A stretch of 64,000 bases of DNA from CAVVIO01 sp963748095 (GCA_963748095.1 CAVVIO010000003.1:62001-126000), one strand, 5' to 3'. Shown: positions 40,075 through 48,945, counted from the stretch's first letter. The notes: a model not told the origin generated them from the letters alone. Translations and numbers: made by a program.

Positions 40075-40202
40075 GTATATAATATTCTTATTTTTTATCG
40101 TTATTTTTATAAATTGCTGTGATAGAAAAAAAGTATCTCAACAGTTGACAAATTTAAGGGAAATTCAAAAATAACCATAAAACTTTATAAGCTCTTAGGC
40201 TT

Positions 40203-40928
40203 ATGGATTATAAATACACTATAGAAATGATTTCCAGGAACCTGGAAGAACTGGAAATACTGATATCCGGATTTTATTCACAGAAAAGAATTCCTCCTAT
40301 TGAACTGGATCTTGCGTTGGCAAAGCTCAGGGATATGTATGATGTCTTGCTGATGATAAAACAATCCGGTCAGGAATCTGCCAGAACTTCATTTTCAGAA
40401 AAGGAAAATCCGACGGTATCTGTGGAGAAATCTGCAATTTCGCCGGAAGTAGAAACGAAGCCGGAACAAGATGTGCCCTCAGATGCAAAACAGAAAATTG
40501 TAACAAGTGAAAGAGCTGTAAAAGATTCTGCTGAACAATTAGACAGTAAAAAAGAGACAACAACTGTTAAAAAGGAAAAACAGCCGGAAATTCTGTCGGA
40601 CACTTTTCAGGATAAAACAGCCTCATTAAATGAGAATCTTGGGCAATCGAAGTACAATAAGGATTATTCCTCGTTCTGGATGACTAAACCACTCACCAAT
40701 TTAAATGATGCAATTGGGTTAAATGATAAATTTCTTTTTATTAATGAGCTGTTCAGGGGCGATACAGAGAAATATAACCAGACAATGGAAATATTGAACG
40801 ATGCATCGAATTTTAATGAAGCCTATAATTACTTGATGGAAACCTTTAATTGGGACATGGATGGAGAACTGGTACAAAATATGTTGAACCTGATCCGCAG
40901 GAAACTCATCATTCATAAAAATGAGTAA
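40203..40928 (+). CDS. Conserved hypothetical protein coupled to rsmI
   Basis: I do not recognise a named domain. The 241-residue protein has a helical N-terminal segment (1-60), a charged Glu/Lys/Ser/Thr-rich linker (about 60-135) that is probably disordered, and a helical C-terminal domain (about 150-241). That domain contains LTNLNDAIGLNDKFLFINEL and FNEAYNYLMETFNWD. No signal peptide or membrane segment is seen, so it is likely cytoplasmic. Its stop overlaps the rsmI start by eight bases, indicating coupled translation. tdk lies divergently upstream. Confidence 0.8.
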   Translation: MDYKYTIEMISRNLEELEILISGFYSQKRIPPIELDLALAKLRDMYDVLLMIKQSGQESARTSFSEKENPTVSVEKSAISPEVETKPEQDVPSDAKQKIVTSERAVKDSAEQLDSKKETTTVKKEKQPEILSDTFQDKTASLNENLGQSKYNKDYSSFWMTKPLTNLNDAIGLNDKFLFINELFRGDTEKYNQTMEILNDASNFNEAYNYLMETFNWDMDGELVQNMLNLIRRKLIIHKNE

Positions 40929-41592
40929 ATTAATTTTAGTTCCTACTCCCGTCGGAAATCTTGAGGACATTACATTAAGAGCTATCAATGTATTAAAAGC
41001 AAGTGATGTAATACTGGCGGAAGACACCCGTCACACAAAAAAATTGCTGGATCATTACACGATTGAAAACCGCTTGCAGTCGTATCATAAATTCAATGAG
41101 CATAAGATTGTATCGCAATTAGTGGATCGTATTGAAAAAGGTGAAACTATGGCTCTGGTCACTGATGCCGGAACTCCGGGTATCTCTGATCCGGGATTTT
41201 TGCTGGTTCGTGCCTGCATTGAAAAGGATATCCAGGTAGAATGTCTTCCCGGACCGACAGCTTTTATTCCAGCTCTGGTAGCATCGGGAATACCTTGTGA
41301 CCGCTTTGTTTTTGAAGGTTTCCTGCCTCAAAAGAAAGGCAGGCAGAAGAGGCTTACAGAGCTGGCATCCGAAAGCCGGACAATTGTTTTGTATGAATCT
41401 CCGCACCGTTTGGTAAAATCGCTTAACCAGTTGGCCGTTGCTTTCGGGAAAGACCGATATGCGGCAGTATGCAGGGAACTCACAAAAATTCACGAGGAAA
41501 TAATACGGGATACTTTAGAGGGATTGGAAAAATATTATAAGGATAAGCCTGTAAAAGGTGAGATTGTAATCATAATAGCACCACCGGAATAA
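40921..41592 (+). CDS. rsmI: 16S rRNA (cytidine1402-2'-O)-methyltransferase
   Basis: RsmI methylates the ribose of C1402 at the 16S decoding centre. The N-terminus LILVPTPVGNLEDITLRAI, then AEDTRHTKKLLDHY and VTDAGTPGISDPGF, mark the tetrapyrrole-methylase fold of RsmI. It is 223 residues, slightly short compared with E. coli RsmI, lacking part of the C-terminus. Confidence 0.95.
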   Translation: MSKLILVPTPVGNLEDITLRAINVLKASDVILAEDTRHTKKLLDHYTIENRLQSYHKFNEHKIVSQLVDRIEKGETMALVTDAGTPGISDPGFLLVRACIEKDIQVECLPGPTAFIPALVASGIPCDRFVFEGFLPQKKGRQKRLTELASESRTIVLYESPHRLVKSLNQLAVAFGKDRYAAVCRELTKIHEEIIRDTLEGLEKYYKDKPVKGEIVIIIAPPE

Positions 41593-41687
41593 AAGGCATT
41601 ATTGGCAATTAACATATACTGAAAATTAATTCAATCCATATAACGGATATTATTTTTATTTAATACTTTCGAAGAAAATCCGATCAT

Positions 41688-42644
41688 ATGCTGATAACTA
41701 TATTGCTGTTAGTCGTTGGTTTTGCCGTATTGGTTAAAGGGGCTGACTGGCTGGTTGACGGAGCGTCATCGCTGGCACGGCGTTACCGGGTTTCCGAATT
41801 GGTTATCGGGTTGACTATTGTGGCATTTGGAACCTCGGCTCCCGAACTGGTAGTGAATATCGTAGCTTCGTTAAAGAAATTCAATGATCTTACCATTGGT
41901 AATATAGTAGGCAGCAATATTTTCAACTTGCTTTGTATACTCGGAATTTCAGGAATTATATATCCTATAACTGTACAAAATAAAACCGTATGGCGTGAGA
42001 TACCTTTTTCGTTACTGGCAGGATTGCTGTTATTTTTTCTGGCAAATGATGGTTTCATTCACCATTCTGTAGATATACTGAGCCGCTGGGACGGAGTGAT
42101 CTTTCTGATATTTTTCGTCCTCTTTTCTATTTATATTTTTTATAATCTCAGGGACAATAAACAGGATGAAAAGGATAATTTAAAAATTTTAGGTCTGCCG
42201 TTCACCATTTTTTTTATTCTAATAGGTTTTGCAGCATTGATAATAGGCAGTAAACTGGTTATCAATAATTCGATAAAAATTGCGCATGTCTTCGGTATCA
42301 GTGAAAAACTAATTGGGCTAACCATCGTTTCGGTAGGAACTTCCCTGCCTGAATTGGTTACTTCTGCTGTTGCCGCTTATAAACGTCGCAGTGACATTGC
42401 CATTGGAAATATTATAGGTTCCAATATTTTTAATATTTACCTGGTTCTGGGAATAAGTGCAGTTATAAATCCTATCAACTACAATGTTGCTTTCAATCCG
42501 GATATTTTAGTTTATATAGGCGCAACTTTAGTGTTATTTCTTGCCATGTTCAGCGGAGGTAAAAGAAAACTCGATCGCTGGGAAGCGGCAATTATGCTTG
42601 GGATGTATATTATCTACCTGGTATATATTATTAACAGACGATAA
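41688..42644 (+). CDS. yrbG: Calcium/sodium antiporter (YrbG-like)
   Basis: This 318-residue inner-membrane cation exchanger has the two inverted alpha repeats of the CaCA family. Repeat one holds AFGTSAPELVVN and GNIVGSNIFNL. Repeat two holds SVGTSLPELVTS and GNIIGSNIFNIY. About ten to eleven helices are visible. The Glu residues in these repeats bind the ions. It is monocistronic and converges on the L,D-transpeptidase cluster. Confidence 0.93.
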   Translation: MLITILLLVVGFAVLVKGADWLVDGASSLARRYRVSELVIGLTIVAFGTSAPELVVNIVASLKKFNDLTIGNIVGSNIFNLLCILGISGIIYPITVQNKTVWREIPFSLLAGLLLFFLANDGFIHHSVDILSRWDGVIFLIFFVLFSIYIFYNLRDNKQDEKDNLKILGLPFTIFFILIGFAALIIGSKLVINNSIKIAHVFGISEKLIGLTIVSVGTSLPELVTSAVAAYKRRSDIAIGNIIGSNIFNIYLVLGISAVINPINYNVAFNPDILVYIGATLVLFLAMFSGGKRKLDRWEAAIMLGMYIIYLVYIINRR

Positions 42645-42698
42645 TTACACAAAAAATCAATTCCCTGATAACTAAATAATTTGCAGGCCCTTAAAGTT

Positions 42699-42821
42699 TT
42701 ATAAATTTTTAAAAATCAATTTTAAAACGATCATTATTACTATAATACCCAGAATAAACAGAGCCAGCGGTAATGTTCCGTAGTTTCTCGGCTCTTTAGG
42801 TTGTGCATCGGTTGTTTTCAT
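42699..42821 (-). CDS. 40-residue single-helix membrane microprotein
   Basis: ATG at 42821 (minus strand), 40 codons, TAA at 42699-42701. The first half is polar (MKTTDAQPKEPRNYG) and the second half is one transmembrane helix (PLALFILGIIVIMIVLKLIF). It starts 12 bases after the stop of the preceding gene in the cluster, which argues for a real operon member. I know no family for it. Small single-helix proteins often tune or tether a larger membrane partner, here perhaps the transpeptidase proteins (inference). Confidence 0.55.
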   Translation of the reverse strand: MKTTDAQPKEPRNYGTLPLALFILGIIVIMIVLKLIFKNL

Positions 42822-42833
42822 TGTTACATTATT

Positions 42834-43634
42834 TTAAATTTTAATAGATACCATTGATTTTTGAGGTAATGAACGGTATATTGTCCGGATGTCTTTAGCA
42901 GACAATTCTATGTTGATCCACGGACGATAATCAGGAATAGTAAAATGGAATATGTCACTGAATAAATGTCCGGTTTGTCTGATTTTATTATGTAAAACAA
43001 ATCTCTTGTAGCCTTTCCCTTTAGGATATTCATATTGTCTCATCTCAATATCCAGGTCCCTGTTGAGATGGATGATTGTGCAAATAGAATTCTTTTGAAC
43101 AGTGTCGGACAGGAACGCAAGAGAATTTGCCTCTGTTGTATCTTTCGGCGCTTCTTTAATTATAATTGGTTCCTTAGGAATGGTAGCATAACTGGTTTCA
43201 TTGGTAAAAGGTGATGAAAAATAATTTATCCGGGCATCTTTATTCAACTTATCAAGTATTTTGCTGTATGTTATTTTTTGAATCCGGGCCTGATGAATGA
43301 TAATTCCTCGCAGCTCAAGTGTAACTAGGCTGTCCTCCAGATCTATTGCCAGTGTAATTGAATCGGTGGCAGCCATTATTACCTTTGATTTTAAAAAACT
43401 TTCTTCCTTTTTAAGGCTGAATATATCCTGATTCATTAACGGTAAAATGGTTTTTTCATAATTGGTAGTATCATTGCTGTACTTCTTATTAAGATGTCGG
43501 AGTGTTTCAGCTGGTGACAACATTGAAATAAAAGCTATTATTATGAAAAATGAACCGGTTACTATGAGTAATAACTTTGAAAATCCAATCTTTTTGATTG
43601 CCTGTATTTTAAACAGATTGTATATTGATTTCAT
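42834..43634 (-). CDS. Membrane-anchored hypothetical protein in the L,D-transpeptidase cluster
   Basis: The 266-residue protein has a short basic cytoplasmic N-terminus, one transmembrane helix (about residues 20-42, LLLIVTGSFFIIIAFISML) and a periplasmic region of about 220 residues. The region begins with a helical stretch, then has a Lys/Glu/Pro-containing linker near 150-170 and a beta-rich C-terminal domain. I do not recognise a family. It follows the second transpeptidase-like gene after 22 bases, so it is probably a periplasmic partner of those enzymes. Confidence 0.72.
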   Translation of the reverse strand: MKSIYNLFKIQAIKKIGFSKLLLIVTGSFFIIIAFISMLSPAETLRHLNKKYSNDTTNYEKTILPLMNQDIFSLKKEESFLKSKVIMAATDSITLAIDLEDSLVTLELRGIIIHQARIQKITYSKILDKLNKDARINYFSSPFTNETSYATIPKEPIIIKEAPKDTTEANSLAFLSDTVQKNSICTIIHLNRDLDIEMRQYEYPKGKGYKRFVLHNKIRQTGHLFSDIFHFTIPDYRPWINIELSAKDIRTIYRSLPQKSMVSIKI

Positions 43635-43656
43635 TCGTACGGATACTTTTACCAGT

Positions 43657-44451
43657 TTAATAGATTACTACCTTAGAGCCGATGTCCATTTTACGATAGA
43701 CTGTTTCAAGATCTTCGTCGTTTAACCGGATGCATCCGTGGGTTACAGGCATTCCCAAAAATCGTTTATATAATGTACCATGAATCAGGTAACCGTCTCC
43801 GAGACTTAGTGCGTAGTCGCCCAACGATCCATATTCGTATCGTGACGGGTCGCCCTTTGGTGGCACTGGTAATCCCTCCTCTATAAATGCCCAGTCGGGT
43901 TTTATCCATACTGGTGATGTTATTTTCCCCCTGATCCTGAAAATTCCCCTGGGCGTTTTAAATATCCATTTTTGCGAGTTATTCGACATAAGCATAATAT
44001 AACTTCCGGTAGAACAAATACCCGAGTATATAAGTTTTTTATGTGAATAAAGATAAAAACGGTTTTCAGAAGTATTTACAATCATATATGTTGCTGCAGG
44101 TATCTGCCTGTCGAGCTTCCGGTTTAATTTTACAATTTCCTTTTCAGTTGAATTTTTATAAATATTTAAGAATTTCTCATCGTTTCCTTCAGGTAATTCT
44201 GATAAATTTCCGGAAAGAAAATTGATGGATATTTCCTGAAGAACCGGTAATAAAATGATGAAAAGGAAAAACAAAGCCATTACATAAGCAGTTACGAATC
44301 CGGTAATTTTTAAGGATTTGTAGTTTTTTTTCACCCATAACCATACTGGAGACAAAAACCGGAGTAGTCGGTAATAATATCGAAGAATCTTATTAGTAAG
44401 ATTTTCTTTCTGTTTGAGTACAACTTCAGGTTCTGTAATGATTTTTTTCAT
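43657..44451 (-). CDS. Membrane-anchored L,D-transpeptidase (YkuD domain)
   Basis: This 264-residue protein has a cytoplasmic N-terminus of about 50 residues, one transmembrane helix (VTAYVMALFFLFIILLPVL) and a periplasmic YkuD domain. The catalytic motif is complete: HGTLY, spaced residues and then THGCIRLND, with the Cys nucleophile and both His residues. L,D-transpeptidases cross-link peptidoglycan at diaminopimelate or attach lipoproteins to it. It lies 12 bases downstream of the other YkuD gene, within one minus-strand transcript. Confidence 0.85.
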   Translation of the reverse strand: MKKIITEPEVVLKQKENLTNKILRYYYRLLRFLSPVWLWVKKNYKSLKITGFVTAYVMALFFLFIILLPVLQEISINFLSGNLSELPEGNDEKFLNIYKNSTEKEIVKLNRKLDRQIPAATYMIVNTSENRFYLYSHKKLIYSGICSTGSYIMLMSNNSQKWIFKTPRGIFRIRGKITSPVWIKPDWAFIEEGLPVPPKGDPSRYEYGSLGDYALSLGDGYLIHGTLYKRFLGMPVTHGCIRLNDEDLETVYRKMDIGSKVVIY

Positions 44452-44463
44452 TAAGAAATGGAA

Positions 44464-45584
44464 TTAATCGGGAATTAAAAGTTGCAAAGGTTGAACAGAG
44501 CCAACAATGGTGACGGGTGTTCCTGATTGTGCCAGTTTAAATACGATGTCCATGTTTTTATTTTCCAAAGCAATACAACCGTCAGTCCAGTTTACTCCTT
44601 TTCCACCCCCGCCATGAATTTCTATCAATCCTCCAATTTCAGCGTTTTTTGGGAGTGTTCCATCCCTGACTGCTTTTATAAACCGTTTTTTATCTTCTGA
44701 ATTCGGATAATCAAGTAACAAGGCTTTATAATATTTTGTCTGACTGGAGGGTAATTTCCGGATTACCTTGTAAAATCCTTCCGGAGTTGCTTTATCTCCT
44801 TTGAGGCATTTGTTACCCATCCAGTTGTCTCCCAGTTCTATTTCAAAAGTGTCAACAGGCTTACCGCTTTTATACAAATAGCATTTCTTTGAAAATTTGT
44901 CGATAATAATTGCCGTTTTATTGTTCTTTCGGTTATCTTTCACGGTTTTGTCGGTCCATTTTATCCAATCGGGAAAATTACTGAAATAATCAGCCAGCCG
45001 GGAAACAGTGGTGTCGTTTACCTCATTCAGATACACTTCCGATTTATGAATTTTTTCACTACATATTATATAATTACGGTTATCATAAGCATATTTACTT
45101 TCTGTTAACAGAAGTTTTCCCTGTTCGTATTTTTGCATCATTTCCATCGACATCGGGAGATTTTTAAATGATAATTCGAAATTATTTGCCAGGGTATCCA
45201 ACGTTTCTATTTTTATCTGTAATCGTAACTGAAGATTATTTTTATGCGCCATGGCATCCATAATGGCATCCCGAGCATTTCGATGCAGATAATCCGGCAA
45301 GATTTTCCGCTTTTCCGAAATCCCTCACCATGTAAAAACGATCATTCTCCTTCACTCCAGTAATAAATTGCAGAATCGTAATATTTTTTTGCCTTATAAT
45401 ATAGATCGGATGAATAAATATCAGCACGTTTATTTTTAGCTTCCGACAGAGTTTTTCGGGCTTTTTCGACCTCTTTGGCAGGAGGTTCAGGCATTATTAC
45501 AATACTGACGATGAGTGAGATTATCAACAGACTAATTACCGAAAGTCCTGTCAGTAAAATTTTTTTAGTATATTTTGTTTGCAT
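44464..45584 (-). pseudogene. L,D-transpeptidase-fold protein with DUF4398-like N-terminus, two frameshifts
   Basis: Three overlapping frames join into one protein of about 372 residues. It has an N-terminal membrane anchor (ILLTGLSVISLLIISLIVSIV), a helical DUF4398-like region (VEKARKTLSEAKNKRADIYS, then AENLAGLSA and NARDAIMDAM) and a C-terminal YkuD domain. One extra base near 45350 breaks YYWSE/ENDRFYMV, and another near 45283 breaks GLSA/RNARDA. The catalytic region reads IEIHGGGG...WTDGCIAL, so the usual Thr-His-Gly-Cys is Thr-Asp-Gly-Cys, as in divergent YkuD groups. The Cys nucleophile is kept. Its helical region resembles the lipoprotein upstream. Confidence 0.72.
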
Positions 45585-45682
45585 TTCTTTAATAGAGAAT
45601 TCAAAGCGAATTATGGAGATGTAACACGGGATAAAGCAGAAACAAATTCATTGAATTTTTGTCTTACATATTTTAAAAGAAT

Positions 45683-45718
45683 ATAATCCCCGGTAAGGAT
45701 ATCTTGACCAGGGATTAT
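45683..45718 (-). terminator. Stem-loop between the lipoprotein and transpeptidase genes
   Basis: ATAATCCC pairs with GGGATTAT (45683-45690 and 45711-45718), with further pairing of GGT and ACC inside. On the minus strand the 3' flank is T-rich but broken. It lies in the gap after the helical lipoprotein gene and could partly terminate its transcript, leaving less readthrough to the transpeptidases. Confidence 0.55.
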
Positions 45719-45754
45719 AATTTCCAACAACCGGGTTTAATGATTGTAAAAGAA

Positions 45755-46363
45755 CTACCTTTTTTTAGGTTTGTTTTTTGAATATTTGGCAATGGCATCC
45801 TTTAACTCCTGATTAATAGAAGCCGCTTTTTCTTTAGTGGCTTTCACTTTATCGAGAGTTGTCAGATAATCTCCTTTTGCCATCATGGCATTTGCTTCTG
45901 TTACAGCCGACTCAATTATACTAATATCAGCTTTTATTGCCTGTAAAGCTGCGGTACCTTCTTTTCCCTTAGGAGCTTCTGATAAGAGCACTTTATTTTG
46001 TTCAAGCAGTAGTTTTACGTCAGCCAGAGTAGTCTGAGTTTCTTGTTTCACCTGGTTTTTACGGATCTCGGTATTATCCTGTACTCTTTTAGCCATCACC
46101 GTCAGACTGTCGAGTTGGATTTTTGCATTACCGAAATTGTGGAAAAGTCCTGATTTTTGTTTTTCAATTTTTTCAGTAATCATGTTCAGGGAATCCTGAA
46201 CTGCTGCAAAATCGGCTGGTAAATACATATCTGCCCCAGCGGCTTTTGCCTGATCGATTGCGGCTTTTGCAGCATCCATTTCTGCTTTTGGCATTTTACT
46301 ACAACCTGCCAGAACTGTAATAAGTCCTAATGTAACAAGACCTGCTAATAATTTATTTTTCAT
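45755..46363 (-). CDS. Helical lipoprotein (DUF4398-like), possible peptidoglycan tether
   Basis: The 202-residue protein has a lipobox (LAGC, Cys about residue 20) and a mature part that is almost wholly helical, with Ala, Lys and Glu repeats (MDAAKAAIDQAKAAGADMY). It resembles DUF4398 lipoproteins. The C-terminus is strongly basic (SKNKPKKR). It is preceded by a strong Shine-Dalgarno (GGAGG at 46371-46375, seven bases before the ATG), rare in this phylum, which suggests high expression. Two L,D-transpeptidase-fold genes follow. By analogy with Braun lipoprotein, it may link outer membrane and cell wall (inference). Confidence 0.75.
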   Translation of the reverse strand: MKNKLLAGLVTLGLITVLAGCSKMPKAEMDAAKAAIDQAKAAGADMYLPADFAAVQDSLNMITEKIEKQKSGLFHNFGNAKIQLDSLTVMAKRVQDNTEIRKNQVKQETQTTLADVKLLLEQNKVLLSEAPKGKEGTAALQAIKADISIIESAVTEANAMMAKGDYLTTLDKVKATKEKAASINQELKDAIAKYSKNKPKKR

Positions 46364-46766
46364 TTTGTTTCCTCCAAAAAAAGTTTAAAATATTATTTGT
46401 ATAAGTTTTTATTAAAATACTACGAAAGAGAAATGATCCTTCGGATTACACATTAAGTTTAAAATAATGTACTAAATGCTGTAATTTTCAGATCAGGTTT
46501 TATCCGTTTATTTTAATTTGATATTAAGACGAGAGGTGTGAAGGAAGTAACTGATTCCCTGCAAATATTTTTTAATAACAAAAATCTTGAGAGAAGCAGA
46601 AATAAGGAATTGATTAACAGATATTAAATAGAAAAATATTTTTAGGATTATTGTAAATAGGTATTATAACCTAAAGCATTAGTTCATAATAAATAATCAA
46701 TGAAAAATTTTATGAAAACAAATAACTATTGTTAATTTTATGCATTGATAATGACTAGACCGTTTT
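46364..46766. other. Divergent regulatory gap between the lipoprotein and ECF sigma genes
   Basis: This 403-base AT-rich gap separates two divergent genes. Immediately upstream of the lipoprotein is the GGAGG ribosome-binding site (46371-46375, minus strand). I found no clear TAnnTTTG box or convincing small gene. One 29-codon GTG frame near 46538 has no supporting features. The promoters here may be served by the adjacent ECF sigma factor, whose consensus is unknown. Confidence 0.45.
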
Positions 46767-47339
46767 ATGAAAAGCAGCGATTACAAAACTCTTAAGGATG
46801 AAGAGTTAGTCTCGTTAGTGGTGACAGAGCAAAAAAAAGAATTGTTCGAAATTCTTTACAACCGTTACTATCCGAAGGTACTGGATAAAAGTTACAGTCT
46901 GCTGAAAAATAAAGAACTTGCTCAGGATGCAACTCAAAATATTTTTGCAAAAACTTTTGAGAAAATTAACAGCTTCAAAGGAATGTCTTCTTTTTCATCC
47001 TGGTTGTATTCCATTACCTACAATTATTGCATCGATTACCTGCGTTCAAGGAAAAAATTACATTATCCGGAATGGAACAGGAACAATGAGATTCCGGAAA
47101 TAATTGATGAAACAGATGAGGACCTGACTGATATAAGTTACGAGCGTCTGATGAAAGTGCTGGATATGGTGCATCCCGAAGAGAGGGCCCTGATATTCAT
47201 GAAATACAATGACAATCTTTCGATGAAACAGATAGGTACTGCATTACGGATCAGTGAAAATGCGACAAAAATGCGCTTAAAAAGAGCAAAAGCACGTTTG
47301 GTGTTTTTATATAAAAAAATATACAGTGATCAGGACTGA
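46767..47339 (+). CDS. ECF-family sigma factor beside the L,D-transpeptidase cluster
   Basis: The 190-residue protein has region 2 (LFEILYNRYYPKVLDKSYSL, then SFSSWLYSITYNYCIDYLRSRKK) and region 4 (RALIFMKYNDNLSMKQIGTALRISENATKMRLKRAKARL). It is divergent from the lipoprotein and transpeptidase genes and is followed after 49 bases by a small cytoplasmic protein that could regulate it. This arrangement suggests an envelope-responsive sigma factor, which is inference. Confidence 0.9.
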   Translation: MKSSDYKTLKDEELVSLVVTEQKKELFEILYNRYYPKVLDKSYSLLKNKELAQDATQNIFAKTFEKINSFKGMSSFSSWLYSITYNYCIDYLRSRKKLHYPEWNRNNEIPEIIDETDEDLTDISYERLMKVLDMVHPEERALIFMKYNDNLSMKQIGTALRISENATKMRLKRAKARLVFLYKKIYSDQD

Positions 47340-47388
47340 AAATTGTTACCTTGGGTAATAGTTTTCGTCTTTATATAAACATAAAAAA

Positions 47389-47787
47389 GTGGAAAACCTG
47401 CTGAAAAATATATTACACTCGAAGAATGTGGATCCACCCGAAAAGGTAAAGGTCAGTTTTGAAAAGTATTTTTACAATCCGTTGAATGTGGAATGGTTTA
47501 ACCTGAATAGTACTTTCGAAGCTGTTTTTCACGAAGATGAACTGGAAAAAATTGCTATGTTCGATACCAATGGTGATCTTTTGGAGGAAAAGGTAAATCT
47601 GGGAATTGAGCTTTTACCGGCACAGGTAAAAATGGTGGCGCGTAGCCATGGGGAACTGATGAATTCAATACGCATTAAGCGAAAAGAGGATATATTATTC
47701 GAAATAATTTACAGGGATAAGGAACTCGACCGTTATCTGCTTTTACTGGACAGGGATGGGAAAGTACTGAATAAAGAAAAACTATAA
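47389..47787 (+). CDS. Cytoplasmic PepSY-like protein downstream of ECF sigma
   Basis: The 132-residue protein resembles the PepSY-like/BLIP-like repeats usually found in secreted Bacteroidota proteins (FYNPLNVEWFNLNSTFEAVF, then IAMFDTNGDLLEEKV, ending LLLDRDGKVLNKE). Unlike those, it has no signal peptide or membrane segment, so it is probably cytoplasmic. The start is a GTG at 47389. Coming right after an ECF sigma gene it is a candidate soluble anti-sigma or sensor, but this is only inference from position. Confidence 0.65.
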   Translation: MENLLKNILHSKNVDPPEKVKVSFEKYFYNPLNVEWFNLNSTFEAVFHEDELEKIAMFDTNGDLLEEKVNLGIELLPAQVKMVARSHGELMNSIRIKRKEDILFEIIYRDKELDRYLLLLDRDGKVLNKEKL

Positions 47788-47813
47788 TTGGTTTAAAACA
47801 AGATTCCGTTCAA

Positions 47814-48665
47814 CTACCGGGTATATCTCGAAAATGCTTCTATAATACCTGCTACGTGTGTTTTGGAAACCGGGAGACTCAGTTGTTGAGGAATATCAAG
47901 TTCAAGAAGCAGCCCTTCTTTTTCTTTACGCATTATTTTTACCTTGTCGAAGTTGACAATATACGAACGGTGACATCTTACCAGATTAGTAACATTTAGT
48001 TTTTCTTCGTAATTTTTTAACGAGTTTCTTATCAAAAATTTCGAAACTTTTGAGTGATCGAGATAATAAACGGTAACATAATTATCAGAAGATTCAAGGT
48101 AAAGTAAATCATCCAGTAAAAGCGAGAAACGCAGGGTTCCTTTTTCGTCATGAAAGGGGATCATTCTTTTCGATGGGTTGACATCCGTATCTTTATAAGC
48201 CAGTTCTTCCAGTTTTTGAGATTTATCACTCCACGAGAAATATAACCAGAGAATAGTGTAGGGGAGCAGTAAAACGAGTGCCGTATTTTTAACTGATATT
48301 TTGAAGATTTCAGTGATTTCCCTTGTGTCATGCAGTTTGAATTTAATAAAAATGGTATAAAAAACTGCCATGCTCAGAATTTCAACAAGAATCCAAACCG
48401 AATACTGCAGATAATTAATCCGCTTGTTTTTCCCATAATGATACATGATAATGCGACTGATTACAACTACCAGTATTCCTGTAAGAATTACCAGGCTGCT
48501 GAAAAAAAACAGTTGAATCCGGGTGACTTTGTACCAGTAATCCACCCCGAAGGGAGCATAAATATTAATAAATGCAAGGGCAAATACCGAGGTGAAAATA
48601 ACGGTCTTTACAATGTTTCTTTTTTTTATAAGATAATCAGGTATGTCTGTTTCCCAGATTAACAT
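47814..48665 (-). CDS. Membrane-bound LytTR-family transcription regulator
   Basis: The 283-residue protein has four predicted transmembrane helices (about residues 20-150) and a C-terminal LytTR DNA-binding domain (about 175-275). The domain contains LDDLLYLESSDNYVTVYYL and LVRCHRSYIVNFDKV. Such proteins combine membrane sensing with DNA binding without a separate histidine kinase. It is divergent from the DUF6051 gene and converges on the PepSY-like gene. It may control the adjacent DUF6051 or GH2 genes (inference). Confidence 0.85.
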   Translation of the reverse strand: MLIWETDIPDYLIKKRNIVKTVIFTSVFALAFINIYAPFGVDYWYKVTRIQLFFFSSLVILTGILVVVISRIIMYHYGKNKRINYLQYSVWILVEILSMAVFYTIFIKFKLHDTREITEIFKISVKNTALVLLLPYTILWLYFSWSDKSQKLEELAYKDTDVNPSKRMIPFHDEKGTLRFSLLLDDLLYLESSDNYVTVYYLDHSKVSKFLIRNSLKNYEEKLNVTNLVRCHRSYIVNFDKVKIMRKEKEGLLLELDIPQQLSLPVSKTHVAGIIEAFSRYTR

Positions 48666-48914
48666 GTTTTGTCAGGAAGAGTTAATGTATTACTAATGGT
48701 TAACAAAAATAGGTATTACAACGGAATTATAACTATACATAGTTCCTTATCAGAAAAAATTTTGTACCGGGGAATGCCCTTTATTTAAAATTTTCATTTT
48801 CGGGAGGTATTGAAAACTGCACAGAAATTATTTTAAAGTTTCTATCCCTGTATTTTGAATTTCACCCCATATTTGAGGTATTTATCCCATTTAGCATGCC
48901 TGTACACCTCTTTC

Positions 48915-48945
48915 TTGACAAAGGATAACCTATTGACTTACTTTG
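48915..48945 (+). promoter_or_regulatory. Candidate promoter of the DUF6051 gene
   Basis: TTG (48915-48917), a 20-base spacer and TTACTTTG (48938-48945) resemble the Bacteroidota promoter, with one mismatch in the -7 box (TT instead of TA). The predicted start lies about ten bases before the ATG at 48962. Confidence 0.4.

Noticed and set aside
46538..46627. A 29-codon GTG frame upstream of the ECF sigma gene
   Set aside because: No features, no ribosome site, and no codon bias that would mark a gene.
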